Made by a program: the position numbers and the translations under genes. Below, piece by piece: positions 27,547 through 35,021 of a stretch of 64,000 nucleotides of DNA. The notes beneath the pieces are model-generated. The model was not told the DNA's origin and made no database searches. It worked only from the letters and a program-made list of their open reading frames with translations. Origin of the DNA: Citrobacter youngae (GTDB taxonomy: Bacteria > Pseudomonadota > Gammaproteobacteria > Enterobacterales > Enterobacteriaceae); assembly GCF_003818115.1 (NCBI RefSeq), contig NZ_RPOI01000001.1, positions 1-64,000 of the forward strand, read 5' to 3'. Within the stretch, counting starts at the first letter, position 1. Every line of letters starts with the position of its first letter.

Positions 27547-28540
27547 CGGCAATAACAACAGCTACCTGGAACAGGCCGCAATTTTATTGCTGTGTCTGGG
27601 CGAGGAGGCGGCAGCCACGGTGATGCAAAAGCTCAGCCGCGAAGAGGTGGTTCGCCTGAGTGAAAACATGGCGCGTCTTTCTGGCGTGAAAACCAGTATG
27701 GCGAAAAAAGTGATTAATAACTTTTTTGATGAGTTCCGTGAGCAGAGTGGCATCAACGGCGCTTCGCGTTCTATGTTGCAAGGGATCCTCAATAAGGCGC
27801 TGGGAACAGAAATCGCCAGCAGCGTGATCAACGGCATTTACGGCGATGAGATCCGCTCGCGGATGGCGCGTTTGCAGTGGGTGGAACCGCGTCAGTTGGC
27901 GATTCTGATCTCAGAAGAGCATTTGCAATTGCAGGCTGTCTTCCTTGCCTTCCTGACGCCGGAGATCTCCGCCACGGTACTGTCTTACATGACTGAGTCA
28001 GTGCAAAACGAGATCCTCTATCGGGTTGCCAAGCTCAACGATGTGAACCGCGACGTTGTGGATGAGCTGGATCGTCTGATCGAACGTGGGTTGTCGGTGC
28101 TGTCTGAACATGGTTCAAAAGTTAAAGGCATCAAGCAGGCCGCAGATATCGTGAACCGTTTCCAGGGTAACCAACAGGTGATCCTCGATCAGCTACGTGA
28201 ACGCGATGAAGACGTTCTGGAGCAACTGCAGGATGAAATGTATGACTTCTTTATTCTGAGCCGCCAAAGCGACGAAGTGCGCCGTCGTCTGCTCGACGAA
28301 GTGCCGATGGAAGACTGGGCGGTGGCGCTGAAAGGTACCGAAGCGCTGTTGCGTCGTTCGATTTATGCCGTGATGCCTAAGCGTCAGGTACAACAGCTGG
28401 AGGCGATAACGTCGCGCCTGGGGCCGGTTCCGGTGAGCCGTATTGAACAAATTCGCCGTGAAATCATGGGGATTGCTCGCGAGCTTGAGGAAGCGGGTGA
28501 AATTCAGCTACAGCTGTTTGCTGAACAGACGGCGGAGTAA
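27524..28540 (+). CDS. lfiG: Flag-2 flagellar motor switch protein LfiG (FliG family)
   Basis: A 338-residue C-ring protein that interacts with the stator. The N-terminal part binds the MS ring, the middle part carries the conserved VEPRQLAILISEEH (EHPQ-motif equivalent region), and the C-terminal torque domain includes charged residues in SRQSDEVRRRLLDEVP. The length matches FliG (331 in E. coli). It begins inside the lfiF end. Confidence 0.95.
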   Translation: MSELTINNGNNNSYLEQAAILLLCLGEEAAATVMQKLSREEVVRLSENMARLSGVKTSMAKKVINNFFDEFREQSGINGASRSMLQGILNKALGTEIASSVINGIYGDEIRSRMARLQWVEPRQLAILISEEHLQLQAVFLAFLTPEISATVLSYMTESVQNEILYRVAKLNDVNRDVVDELDRLIERGLSVLSEHGSKVKGIKQAADIVNRFQGNQQVILDQLRERDEDVLEQLQDEMYDFFILSRQSDEVRRRLLDEVPMEDWAVALKGTEALLRRSIYAVMPKRQVQQLEAITSRLGPVPVSRIEQIRREIMGIARELEEAGEIQLQLFAEQTAE

Positions 28541-28543
28541 CAC

Positions 28544-29254
28544 ATGGCGATTGAAACCATTCGCGGTCGTTATCGATTACACCGCTTTCCCCCTCGCCAG
28601 CGCCATTTGCAGACTGAACAGCTTACGCCGGGGATCACACCGGCGGATTATCAGCGCCAGTTGATGGACGGCTTCCAGGAAGGTCTGCAAAAAGGCTTTG
28701 AACAGGGGATGACGGAAGGCCAGGAGCAGGGCTTTCAGGAAGGTCATCTGAAGGGGCACGATGAAGGCCGTCGTCAGGGATACACTGAAGGCAGCCTGGC
28801 CGGGCAGCAGGAAGGGCGCAAGCAATTCGAGCAGGCAGCCCAACCGCTGGAGGCCATCTCCGGCAAAGTGAATGACTACCTGGCGCACGTTCAACGTAAA
28901 CAGCGGGAAGACCTGTTGCAGCTGGTGGAAAAGGTCACTCGTCAGGTGATTCGTTGCGAGCTGGCGCTGCAACCGACGCAGCTATTGTCGCTGGTTGAAG
29001 AGGCTATTTCGGCCTTTCCGGCGATGCCTGAGTCGCTACAGGTTCTGCTGAGCAACGAAGAGTTTAACCGCATTAAAGATGCCGCCCCTGACAAGGTCGC
29101 TGAATGGGGGCTGACCCCATCCGCCGACCTGCAGGCGGGCGAGTGTCGGGTGATCACCGATAAATCCGAACTGGATATTGGCTGCGAGCATCGGCTCGAC
29201 CAATGCATGTCGGCGCTGAAAGAGTCACTTCTGCCGGAGCCAACGGGTGAGTGA
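28544..29254 (+). CDS. lfiH: Flag-2 flagellar assembly protein LfiH (FliH family)
   Basis: A 236-residue regulator of the export ATPase. Residues about 42-95 form a GxxxG-type repeat helix (GFQEGLQKGFEQG, then GHLKGHDEGRRQG), the hallmark of FliH. The C-terminal domain (about 130-230) binds the ATPase LfiI. Spacing to lfiG is three bases and it overlaps lfiI by eight. Confidence 0.93.
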   Translation: MAIETIRGRYRLHRFPPRQRHLQTEQLTPGITPADYQRQLMDGFQEGLQKGFEQGMTEGQEQGFQEGHLKGHDEGRRQGYTEGSLAGQQEGRKQFEQAAQPLEAISGKVNDYLAHVQRKQREDLLQLVEKVTRQVIRCELALQPTQLLSLVEEAISAFPAMPESLQVLLSNEEFNRIKDAAPDKVAEWGLTPSADLQAGECRVITDKSELDIGCEHRLDQCMSALKESLLPEPTGE

Positions 29255-30587
29255 TCTTTCCAGCTTTGACCACGCGCTGCGTTCCATTGAGTCGATCCCT
29301 TTAGCCCGGGTTGCCGGGCGACTGGTGCGCGTGAACGGCATTTTGCTGGAGAGCGTGGGCTGTCCGCTGGTGACCGGCCAGCTGTGCCGTGTCGAAAGCG
29401 CCAACCATACGTTAATCGATGCGCAGGCGGTGGGGTTTAACCGCGATATCACCTACCTGATGCCCTTTAAGCATCCCATTGGACTGATGGCCGGCGCGCG
29501 CGTTTTCCCCGAAGAAAAGGCCCAGGAGATCCTGATAGGCGAAAGCTGGCTGGGGAGGGTGGTCAATGGCCTTGGCGAGCCGCTGGATGCCAAAGGGCGT
29601 CTGACGGGCAATGATGTGCTGTCGCCGCAAGCACCTTCCATCAACCCCCTTACGCGTCGGTCGGTGAATCAACCGCTGGATGTCGGCGTTAAAGCCATCA
29701 ACGGTCTGCTCACCATCGGTAAAGGCCAGCGTGTGGGCTTGATGGCTGGCAGCGGCGTGGGGAAAAGCGTGTTGTTGGGGATGATCACCCGCCAGACCAA
29801 GGCCGATATTGTGGTCGTGGGGTTAATTGGCGAGCGTGGTCGCGAGGTGAAGGAGTTTATTGACCACTCGCTGGGCGCGGAAGGCCTGGCAAAATCCATC
29901 ATTGTGGCGGCCCCGGCAGATGAATCGCCGTTGATGCGTTTGAAAGCCACCGAACTTTGCCACTCGATCGCCGCCTGGTTTCGCGATCGCGGGCATCACG
30001 TTTTACTGCTGGTGGATTCGTTAACCCGCTATGCCATGGCGCAGCGTGAGATTGCGCTATCGCTGGGTGAACCTCCGGCAACGAAAGGCTACCCGCCGTC
30101 GGCGTTTGGCATGATCCCCAAGCTAGTGGAAAGCGCGGGCAACAGCGAAAGCGAAGGGTCAATGACCGCCATTTACACGGTGCTGGCGGAAGGGGACGAT
30201 CAGCAGGATCCGATCGTCGACTGCGCGCGCGCGGTGCTGGACGGGCACATCGTGTTGACCCGTAAGCTGGCGGAAGCTGGGCATTACCCGGCCATTGATA
30301 TTGGGCAGTCGATCAGTCGCTGCATGACGCAGGTTACGCCCAATGAGCACCAGCAGTCCGCTCGGCTGCTGAAACAAAACTATGCCGCTTATATGGAAAT
30401 TAAGCCGCTGATCCCGTTGGGGGGATATGTTGCAGGGGCCGATCCCAGCGTGGATAAGGCCGTCAAAGTGTTTCCCGCCATTGAGCGTTTTCTGCGCCAG
30501 GAAGTCAGTGAACCCGCCTCGCTGGAGCTGGTGCAAAGCCGCTTACAGGCCCTTTTCCCGGTGGCAAAGAAAGCGGAAGGTAAATAA
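29247..30587 (+). CDS. lfiI: Flag-2 flagellum-specific ATPase LfiI (FliI family)
   Basis: A 446-residue cytoplasmic hexameric ATPase that unloads export substrates from chaperones. Walker A is GSGVGKS (about residue 168-174), Walker B is LLLVDSLTRYAMAQRE and the ATPase alpha/beta signature follows as PAIDIGQSISR. It starts with GTG at 29247, overlapping lfiH, with GCCAACGGGTGAG around the start and no better ATG. Confidence 0.96.
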   Translation: MSDLSSFDHALRSIESIPLARVAGRLVRVNGILLESVGCPLVTGQLCRVESANHTLIDAQAVGFNRDITYLMPFKHPIGLMAGARVFPEEKAQEILIGESWLGRVVNGLGEPLDAKGRLTGNDVLSPQAPSINPLTRRSVNQPLDVGVKAINGLLTIGKGQRVGLMAGSGVGKSVLLGMITRQTKADIVVVGLIGERGREVKEFIDHSLGAEGLAKSIIVAAPADESPLMRLKATELCHSIAAWFRDRGHHVLLLVDSLTRYAMAQREIALSLGEPPATKGYPPSAFGMIPKLVESAGNSESEGSMTAIYTVLAEGDDQQDPIVDCARAVLDGHIVLTRKLAEAGHYPAIDIGQSISRCMTQVTPNEHQQSARLLKQNYAAYMEIKPLIPLGGYVAGADPSVDKAVKVFPAIERFLRQEVSEPASLELVQSRLQALFPVAKKAEGK

Positions 30588-30589
30588 TC

Positions 30590-31033
30590 ATGCGACAAAT
30601 TATCGATACCCTGGCGCAGTTGCAGCGCCTGCGGGATAAAACAGTCAAAGACATGACGGTACAGCTGGCTAAACAGCAGCAGGTTTGCATCGGCTTTGAC
30701 AATAACATCAAAGCGCTGGGCTACCTGATTCAAAAAACCGGCACCGGCGTTGAGACGCCTTCTGTTGAATCACTCAAAAATGTGACCGGCTATAAAGGCA
30801 CGTTACGCACAGTTATTGCCTGGCAAGAGCAGGAGAAAACGCTGGCAAAAATTAAAGAGCAGCGTATTCAGAAAAACCTCGTCGCGGCGGCCTGTGAAGA
30901 AAAAATTGTTGCCATGACGCTTGATGATAAACGCGATGAACTGAGCAATGAGGCGCTGGTAAAAGAGCAAAAAGCCGTCGATGAGATAGCCGCGCAGTGT
31001 TGGCTAAGACAAAAGACGCTGGGGCTGGTATGA
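30590..31033 (+). CDS. lfiJ: Flag-2 flagellar export chaperone LfiJ (FliJ family)
   Basis: A 147-residue, predominantly helical protein rich in charged residues and glutamine, with the coiled-coil character of FliJ (homologous in fold to the gamma subunit of F-ATPase). It helps couple the ATPase to the export gate. Identity rests on position after lfiI, size and composition, because FliJ proteins diverge strongly. Its stop shares ATGA with the start of the next, non-flagellar gene. Confidence 0.88.
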   Translation: MRQIIDTLAQLQRLRDKTVKDMTVQLAKQQQVCIGFDNNIKALGYLIQKTGTGVETPSVESLKNVTGYKGTLRTVIAWQEQEKTLAKIKEQRIQKNLVAAACEEKIVAMTLDDKRDELSNEALVKEQKAVDEIAAQCWLRQKTLGLV

Positions 31034-31428
31034 AAACGATCATTACATTCGGCACATTTGATGTTTTTCATATTGGGCATCTGCGTATTCTTGAACGTGC
31101 CGGGCAGTTGGGGGAGCGGTTGATCGTGGGCGTATCTTCAGATGCGCTAAATATGCAGAAAAAAGGCCGGATGCCGGTTTATAGCCAACGCGATCGCATG
31201 GGGATTGTTGCCGGGCTGAAATGCGTTGATGAGGTCTTTCTCGAAGAGTCGCTGGAGAAAAAAGCGGATTATATTCGCCAGTTCAGCGCCGATACGCTGG
31301 TGATGGGCGATGACTGGGCTGGGCGCTTTGATAGTTTGTCGTACCTGTGCGAGGTGGTCTATTTCCCCAGAACGCCATCGATATCCACCACCTCGATTAT
31401 CGAGGTGGTTAAAAGCATTAATTATTAA
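31030..31428 (+). CDS. tagD: Glycerol-3-phosphate cytidylyltransferase (TagD-like)
   Basis: A 132-residue nucleotidyltransferase. It matches Bacillus TagD along its whole length: GTFDVFHIGH contains the HxGH catalytic motif (about residues 14-17), VMGDDWAGRFD follows in the middle and PRTPSISTTSII is the C-terminal signature with the RTxxISTT core. TagD makes CDP-glycerol from sn-glycerol 3-phosphate and CTP for wall teichoic acid. The ATG is translationally coupled to the lfiJ stop (ATGA), so it is expressed with the flagellar operon. Codon use resembles the flagellar genes, unlike the AT-rich genes that follow. Two proteins with CDP-glycerol-dependent transferase domains lie 2.3 kb downstream. 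Confidence 0.92.
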   Translation: MKTIITFGTFDVFHIGHLRILERAGQLGERLIVGVSSDALNMQKKGRMPVYSQRDRMGIVAGLKCVDEVFLEESLEKKADYIRQFSADTLVMGDDWAGRFDSLSYLCEVVYFPRTPSISTTSIIEVVKSINY

Positions 31429-31441
31429 AGGATATACGGCT

Positions 31442-32500
31442 ATGAGTCAGAACGTATTTTTTATCAATGATACTGAAGATGTTTATCATTGGGGGTGTAA
31501 TGGGACCTCGTTGCAAATAAAAGAACAATTAACTCGCATAGGGGTAAAGAATATTTTTTCTTTGCCCGTTTACACCATTCCATTGTTACCCCATATCCCA
31601 GCAAAAGTGAGTGATATTGGCACCCGAGAAGAATTCATTCAACATTTGGCACCTATCGCGAATGCTATGAATGCCAGTGATTTTATTGTAGTAAATGGTG
31701 AAGGGACGATACATGACTTTAAGCCAGGGGTCAGGGCATTACTTTTTTTGATCATCGCAGCAAAAAAATTCTTCAATAAGAGAGTTTATCTTATTAACCA
31801 CTCTTGTTATCCTAATTCTACAGATGAGAACATTCTCAACTATTATAAAGAAGCCTATCGGTCCTGCGAGTTTATTGCGGCCAGAGAAAGTCTGTCTTGT
31901 TTAATTATTCGAATGGTATTAGGTGTCTCTTGTGCCGAGTCTTTTGATAGTTTACCGCTGACAATCAAAAAAATTCAGCATGATATTCCAGAAAGATTAA
32001 TTGCTGATGATTATGTTTGTATCTCTGGTGCGGTTAATTATAATTTATTAAAGACTGACTTTATTGTTGCTAAAATAAAGAAAAATTATCCAAATCATAA
32101 AATTATCTATTTAACAGGTTCGAAAAAAGAAGGCATTCATAAGAAAGAACAAGCGGTAATAAGTCACTATTTGGAAAAATTCCCGGAGATAGTCGTCTTT
32201 GATGCTAAAGCGCTTGAAGATTGGCTGTCTATTATCAAACACAGCGCGGTGCTCATTTCTGGACGATATCACTACACGATTGCTGGCGCGTGCTTTGGGA
32301 CACCAATGGTCTATTTTTCGTCAAACACACCTAAAATAGAAGCGATTGCCTATGATAATGGGCTGCCACCCGTTGTTGCCACTGAGGCAGAGTACAACGA
32401 GCGGCTGGATTCATTGCACAAGATACATTGGCACAGTAAATTAGATTTATTATGTAAAAAAGCAGAGGAAAACTATAACTGGCCAGATGTTAAACCCTGA
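31442..32500 (+). CDS. Polysaccharide pyruvyl transferase family protein
   Basis: A 352-residue protein of the polysaccharide pyruvyl transferase family (CsaB/WcaK type), which adds a pyruvyl ketal from phosphoenolpyruvate to a sugar. Visible family features are NDTEDVYHWGCNGTS at the N-terminus, NGEGTIHD (about residues 83-90) and SGRYHYTIAGACFGTP (about 273-288), the latter carrying the conserved Arg and His. The ATG at 31442 follows AAAGGATA. It is markedly AT-rich compared with lfi genes. It is 13 bases after tagD, so probably co-transcribed. The acceptor sugar is unknown. Confidence 0.82.
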   Translation: MSQNVFFINDTEDVYHWGCNGTSLQIKEQLTRIGVKNIFSLPVYTIPLLPHIPAKVSDIGTREEFIQHLAPIANAMNASDFIVVNGEGTIHDFKPGVRALLFLIIAAKKFFNKRVYLINHSCYPNSTDENILNYYKEAYRSCEFIAARESLSCLIIRMVLGVSCAESFDSLPLTIKKIQHDIPERLIADDYVCISGAVNYNLLKTDFIVAKIKKNYPNHKIIYLTGSKKEGIHKKEQAVISHYLEKFPEIVVFDAKALEDWLSIIKHSAVLISGRYHYTIAGACFGTPMVYFSSNTPKIEAIAYDNGLPPVVATEAEYNERLDSLHKIHWHSKLDLLCKKAEENYNWPDVKP

Positions 32501-32512
32501 AAGGCCCTCGAT

Positions 32513-32551
32513 GGGTCTCTAATATATGCCCTGACATACTTTTAGGGACCC
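32513..32551. terminator. Hairpin between convergent cargo genes
   Basis: GGGTCTCTAA (32513-32522) pairs with TTAGGGACCC (32542-32551) with one G-T pair. It lies between the convergent stops of the pyruvyl transferase and the GT80 gene and is followed by GTTTC. A weak bidirectional terminator is the simplest reading. Confidence 0.5.
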
Positions 32552-32573
32552 GTTTCGGTAGCAACAGTATTTG

Positions 32574-33743
32574 CTAGTCAAGCCACCCGCCAACGAGATT
32601 TCTGTTGATGACTTTCTCCTTTATAAGCCCATTAAGTATCGGGTTCTTTAATGATTCGGTGGTTGTGTCGGCATCTCCTATAATATGCCGGAATGTGTCT
32701 GGTGCCATCGTGAATAGCAGCGTGCTGAAAGTACAGATGATTGCCGATGGTGTTAAACCTATCACCGGTAAAATTTCAAACGGAATATGGTTAGGCAAAG
32801 TGTAGATATTATCGCTGGAAAATGCGGAAATTATCCTTGCTCTGTTCTCAGGAGAATTAATTGGGTGGGCTTTGAAAATAATCTTATCATCAGGCTTGAT
32901 GATCCCTGCCGATCTCATCTTTTGAATCTTTGTTATTTGTTTCTCTGTAATAGCATCATCTTTCTGACGGTTAAAGTATCCGGCCCCCATGTACAATAAG
33001 CTATTTTTTTGCTTGATTTCTTTCTTTACTTCATTGATGGTAGTGTTTGTTAAGTTCAACAGTGAGAGGCAAAATGCTAGCTGTTTAGGTTTGAGCGTTT
33101 TGATATCTGCGGTCGCTAATACTGTCGTATTTTTTTGTATCGATCTCTGAAAAGGTGAAGATGAACTCCATTTTTGTTGGTACTGATCCATTAAATGATA
33201 GGTGACATCAAAAAAATTATGCCACAGGTAATTCATCAATAGTGGCCAGGATTCTCTTAGATAGCCAGAGAAAGGGTTTAACTCATTTTGCAGGATCGTT
33301 TGTAAATATTTAGCATGAACTCTGCTGACTTCTGGGAATGCATTGCTATGTATTTCACTGAGTTGTAATCGCTCACCAATGCTGCGTATACCATCATCAT
33401 ATAAATGTATTTTTATCTGTTCTTTTTTTATTATCTTAGAGATGAATGCAATAACGGGATAAAGTTCGACGTTTGTATGTACAATGTTTGAGTGAACTTC
33501 AACCACTTTGGGCTGAACGCGTTGAATGACATTGACTATTTTTGCTGTAAAGTCGGGTGTGACAGCATACTCCTGCTTAATGTAGTAAGCATTAGTACCT
33601 TTTAGCTGGAATGGCGTCAATTCATTACGATACCAGCATATAATTTTGAGAGTGTTGGGGTCGGATGCACATTCTGCAAAGTCCAGCATCTGAGGGATAA
33701 CGGGTACAGAGGCGGATGAGAGATATATCTTTAAAGTATCCAT
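32574..33743 (-). CDS. GT80-family sialyltransferase-like glycosyltransferase
   Basis: A 389-residue protein that resembles the Pasteurella/Photobacterium GT80 sialyltransferases along its length. The opening LKIYLSSASVPVIPQMLDF parallels the N-terminal strand of that family. The catalytic-base aspartate is in HLYDDGIR (about residue 120), the CMP-binding histidine in FKAHPIN (about 300) and the CMP-contacting glutamate in PFEILPVIGL (about 330), followed by a Ser/Thr pair in TFSTLLF. GT80 enzymes move sialic acid from CMP-sialate to a galactose-type acceptor. No neuA, neuB or neuC gene lies in the window, so the donor could be another CMP-sugar such as CMP-Kdo. It is AT-rich and last in a minus-strand series of four genes. 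Confidence 0.8.
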   Translation of the reverse strand: MDTLKIYLSSASVPVIPQMLDFAECASDPNTLKIICWYRNELTPFQLKGTNAYYIKQEYAVTPDFTAKIVNVIQRVQPKVVEVHSNIVHTNVELYPVIAFISKIIKKEQIKIHLYDDGIRSIGERLQLSEIHSNAFPEVSRVHAKYLQTILQNELNPFSGYLRESWPLLMNYLWHNFFDVTYHLMDQYQQKWSSSSPFQRSIQKNTTVLATADIKTLKPKQLAFCLSLLNLTNTTINEVKKEIKQKNSLLYMGAGYFNRQKDDAITEKQITKIQKMRSAGIIKPDDKIIFKAHPINSPENRARIISAFSSDNIYTLPNHIPFEILPVIGLTPSAIICTFSTLLFTMAPDTFRHIIGDADTTTESLKNPILNGLIKEKVINRNLVGGWLD

Positions 33744-33799
33744 GTGTTAGTACCTGATCACAGTTATATCGTTGCTATATTCTTTACTTTGCATTTTTA

Positions 33800-34993
33800 C
33801 TAAGCGATGTCTTTAAGTATATCTATAATTATGGATTCCAGTTTTTGGCAGGTATTAATATTATTAGACGGATATAAATTGGCTGCGGCCTGCTCTCTGT
33901 CTTTTACTTGCTCATCCTTGAATAGTGCTTGATGCAACATACTGATAATGTTATCCCGAGTAAATTTATAGCGAAAGTTACTTTCTATTGGCAACAGCGA
34001 ATAATTAGGTTCGAAATTGGCGTGTTCACCCGGTGCGATATCCAGTGTTAACACTGGCTTTTTAGTTAACAGGAAATCAAACATGATAGATGAATAATCT
34101 GTTATCAACGCATCAAATTTATTGAGGAACGGATAGACGTCCGTATCGGCATCAATAAAATAGAAATTATTAATCTTTAGTGCGTTGCTGTCAAAGTTAA
34201 CAGCCCGATATGGATGCGTCTTTATAAATACGTCTATATTATTTTTACTGGTATATTGAAGGATTTGCGTAAGCATTTCTCGACTTAAGAGATCGGTGCT
34301 GTTGAATCGTTGCCAGGTTGGAGCAATAAAAATCCTCTTCCTTTTGCTGGCAAGACCTTTCATTGTTCTGGCGTCAAGTTTTGCGCCGAGTAACTCTAAT
34401 GGCGTAATATTGCGTAGTAACACCTCATTCCGAGGATAGGATGCGTTGATAATATTATTGCAACCAAATACTTCTCGCCAGTAAGGATTTAACACCTCTG
34501 CAGTACTTAATACGTAATCCGCACGGGAGGCCCAGGCTAAAGATGTGCCAAAATCAGGAATGGTCATGCTAAAATAGGGTGTTAATTGTAATAATAAGTT
34601 TTTAACCGAAATGCCATGCCATAACTGAATATGTTTTGCCCCCTCCAGACATGCAAAGTATGACCAATTTTTATGTAGACTGTGATGCGGATTAACGCAG
34701 AAAATAGCTATCTGGGTTTCTAATAATAAATTTATGGTTTCATCATTGTTTTTACCTAACAGATGCACTGGCAGATGATGCTTTTGCAACATATCATAAA
34801 CTACTTCATTCCATGTACACCATATGCATTCTAGCTGAGTATTTTTCACCATATGCAGATATAAGTATTTAGTATTATCAGCAAAGGCATCACGATCAAA
34901 AAACAGGATTCTTTTTTTATTTTTGATCTTTTTTCGTGAAGTCTGCGCCAATACCTGGTAGAGCTGATGATCTACAGCGGGAGAATTATTCAT
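33800..34993 (-). CDS. CDP-glycerol glycerophosphotransferase family protein (TagB/TagF-like)
   Basis: A 397-residue protein with the hallmarks of the CDP-glycerol:glycerophosphate transferases. These are HIQLWHGISVKNL (about residues 133-145, containing the catalytic histidine), SYPRNEVLLR, FIKTHPY with the second catalytic histidine (about 268) and DVYPFLNKFDALITDYSS (about 292-309), which binds CDP. No transmembrane segment is evident, as in peripheral membrane TagB/TagF. It would transfer glycerol phosphate from the CDP-glycerol made by the TagD-like enzyme. It lacks the extra N-terminal domain of full-length TagF, so it may be a primase-type enzyme. AT-rich, unlike lafV and the GT fusion upstream. 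Confidence 0.86.
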   Translation of the reverse strand: MNNSPAVDHQLYQVLAQTSRKKIKNKKRILFFDRDAFADNTKYLYLHMVKNTQLECIWCTWNEVVYDMLQKHHLPVHLLGKNNDETINLLLETQIAIFCVNPHHSLHKNWSYFACLEGAKHIQLWHGISVKNLLLQLTPYFSMTIPDFGTSLAWASRADYVLSTAEVLNPYWREVFGCNNIINASYPRNEVLLRNITPLELLGAKLDARTMKGLASKRKRIFIAPTWQRFNSTDLLSREMLTQILQYTSKNNIDVFIKTHPYRAVNFDSNALKINNFYFIDADTDVYPFLNKFDALITDYSSIMFDFLLTKKPVLTLDIAPGEHANFEPNYSLLPIESNFRYKFTRDNIISMLHQALFKDEQVKDREQAAANLYPSNNINTCQKLESIIIDILKDIA

Positions 34994-35021
34994 ATACTCT
35001 TTGATACCTTTTAATTGATGA

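Noticed and set aside
31310-31441. Longer N-terminus for the pyruvyl transferase, starting inside tagD
   Set aside because: The upstream frame overlaps tagD in another frame and has no family similarity; ATG 31442 has a ribosome site and gives the expected start.
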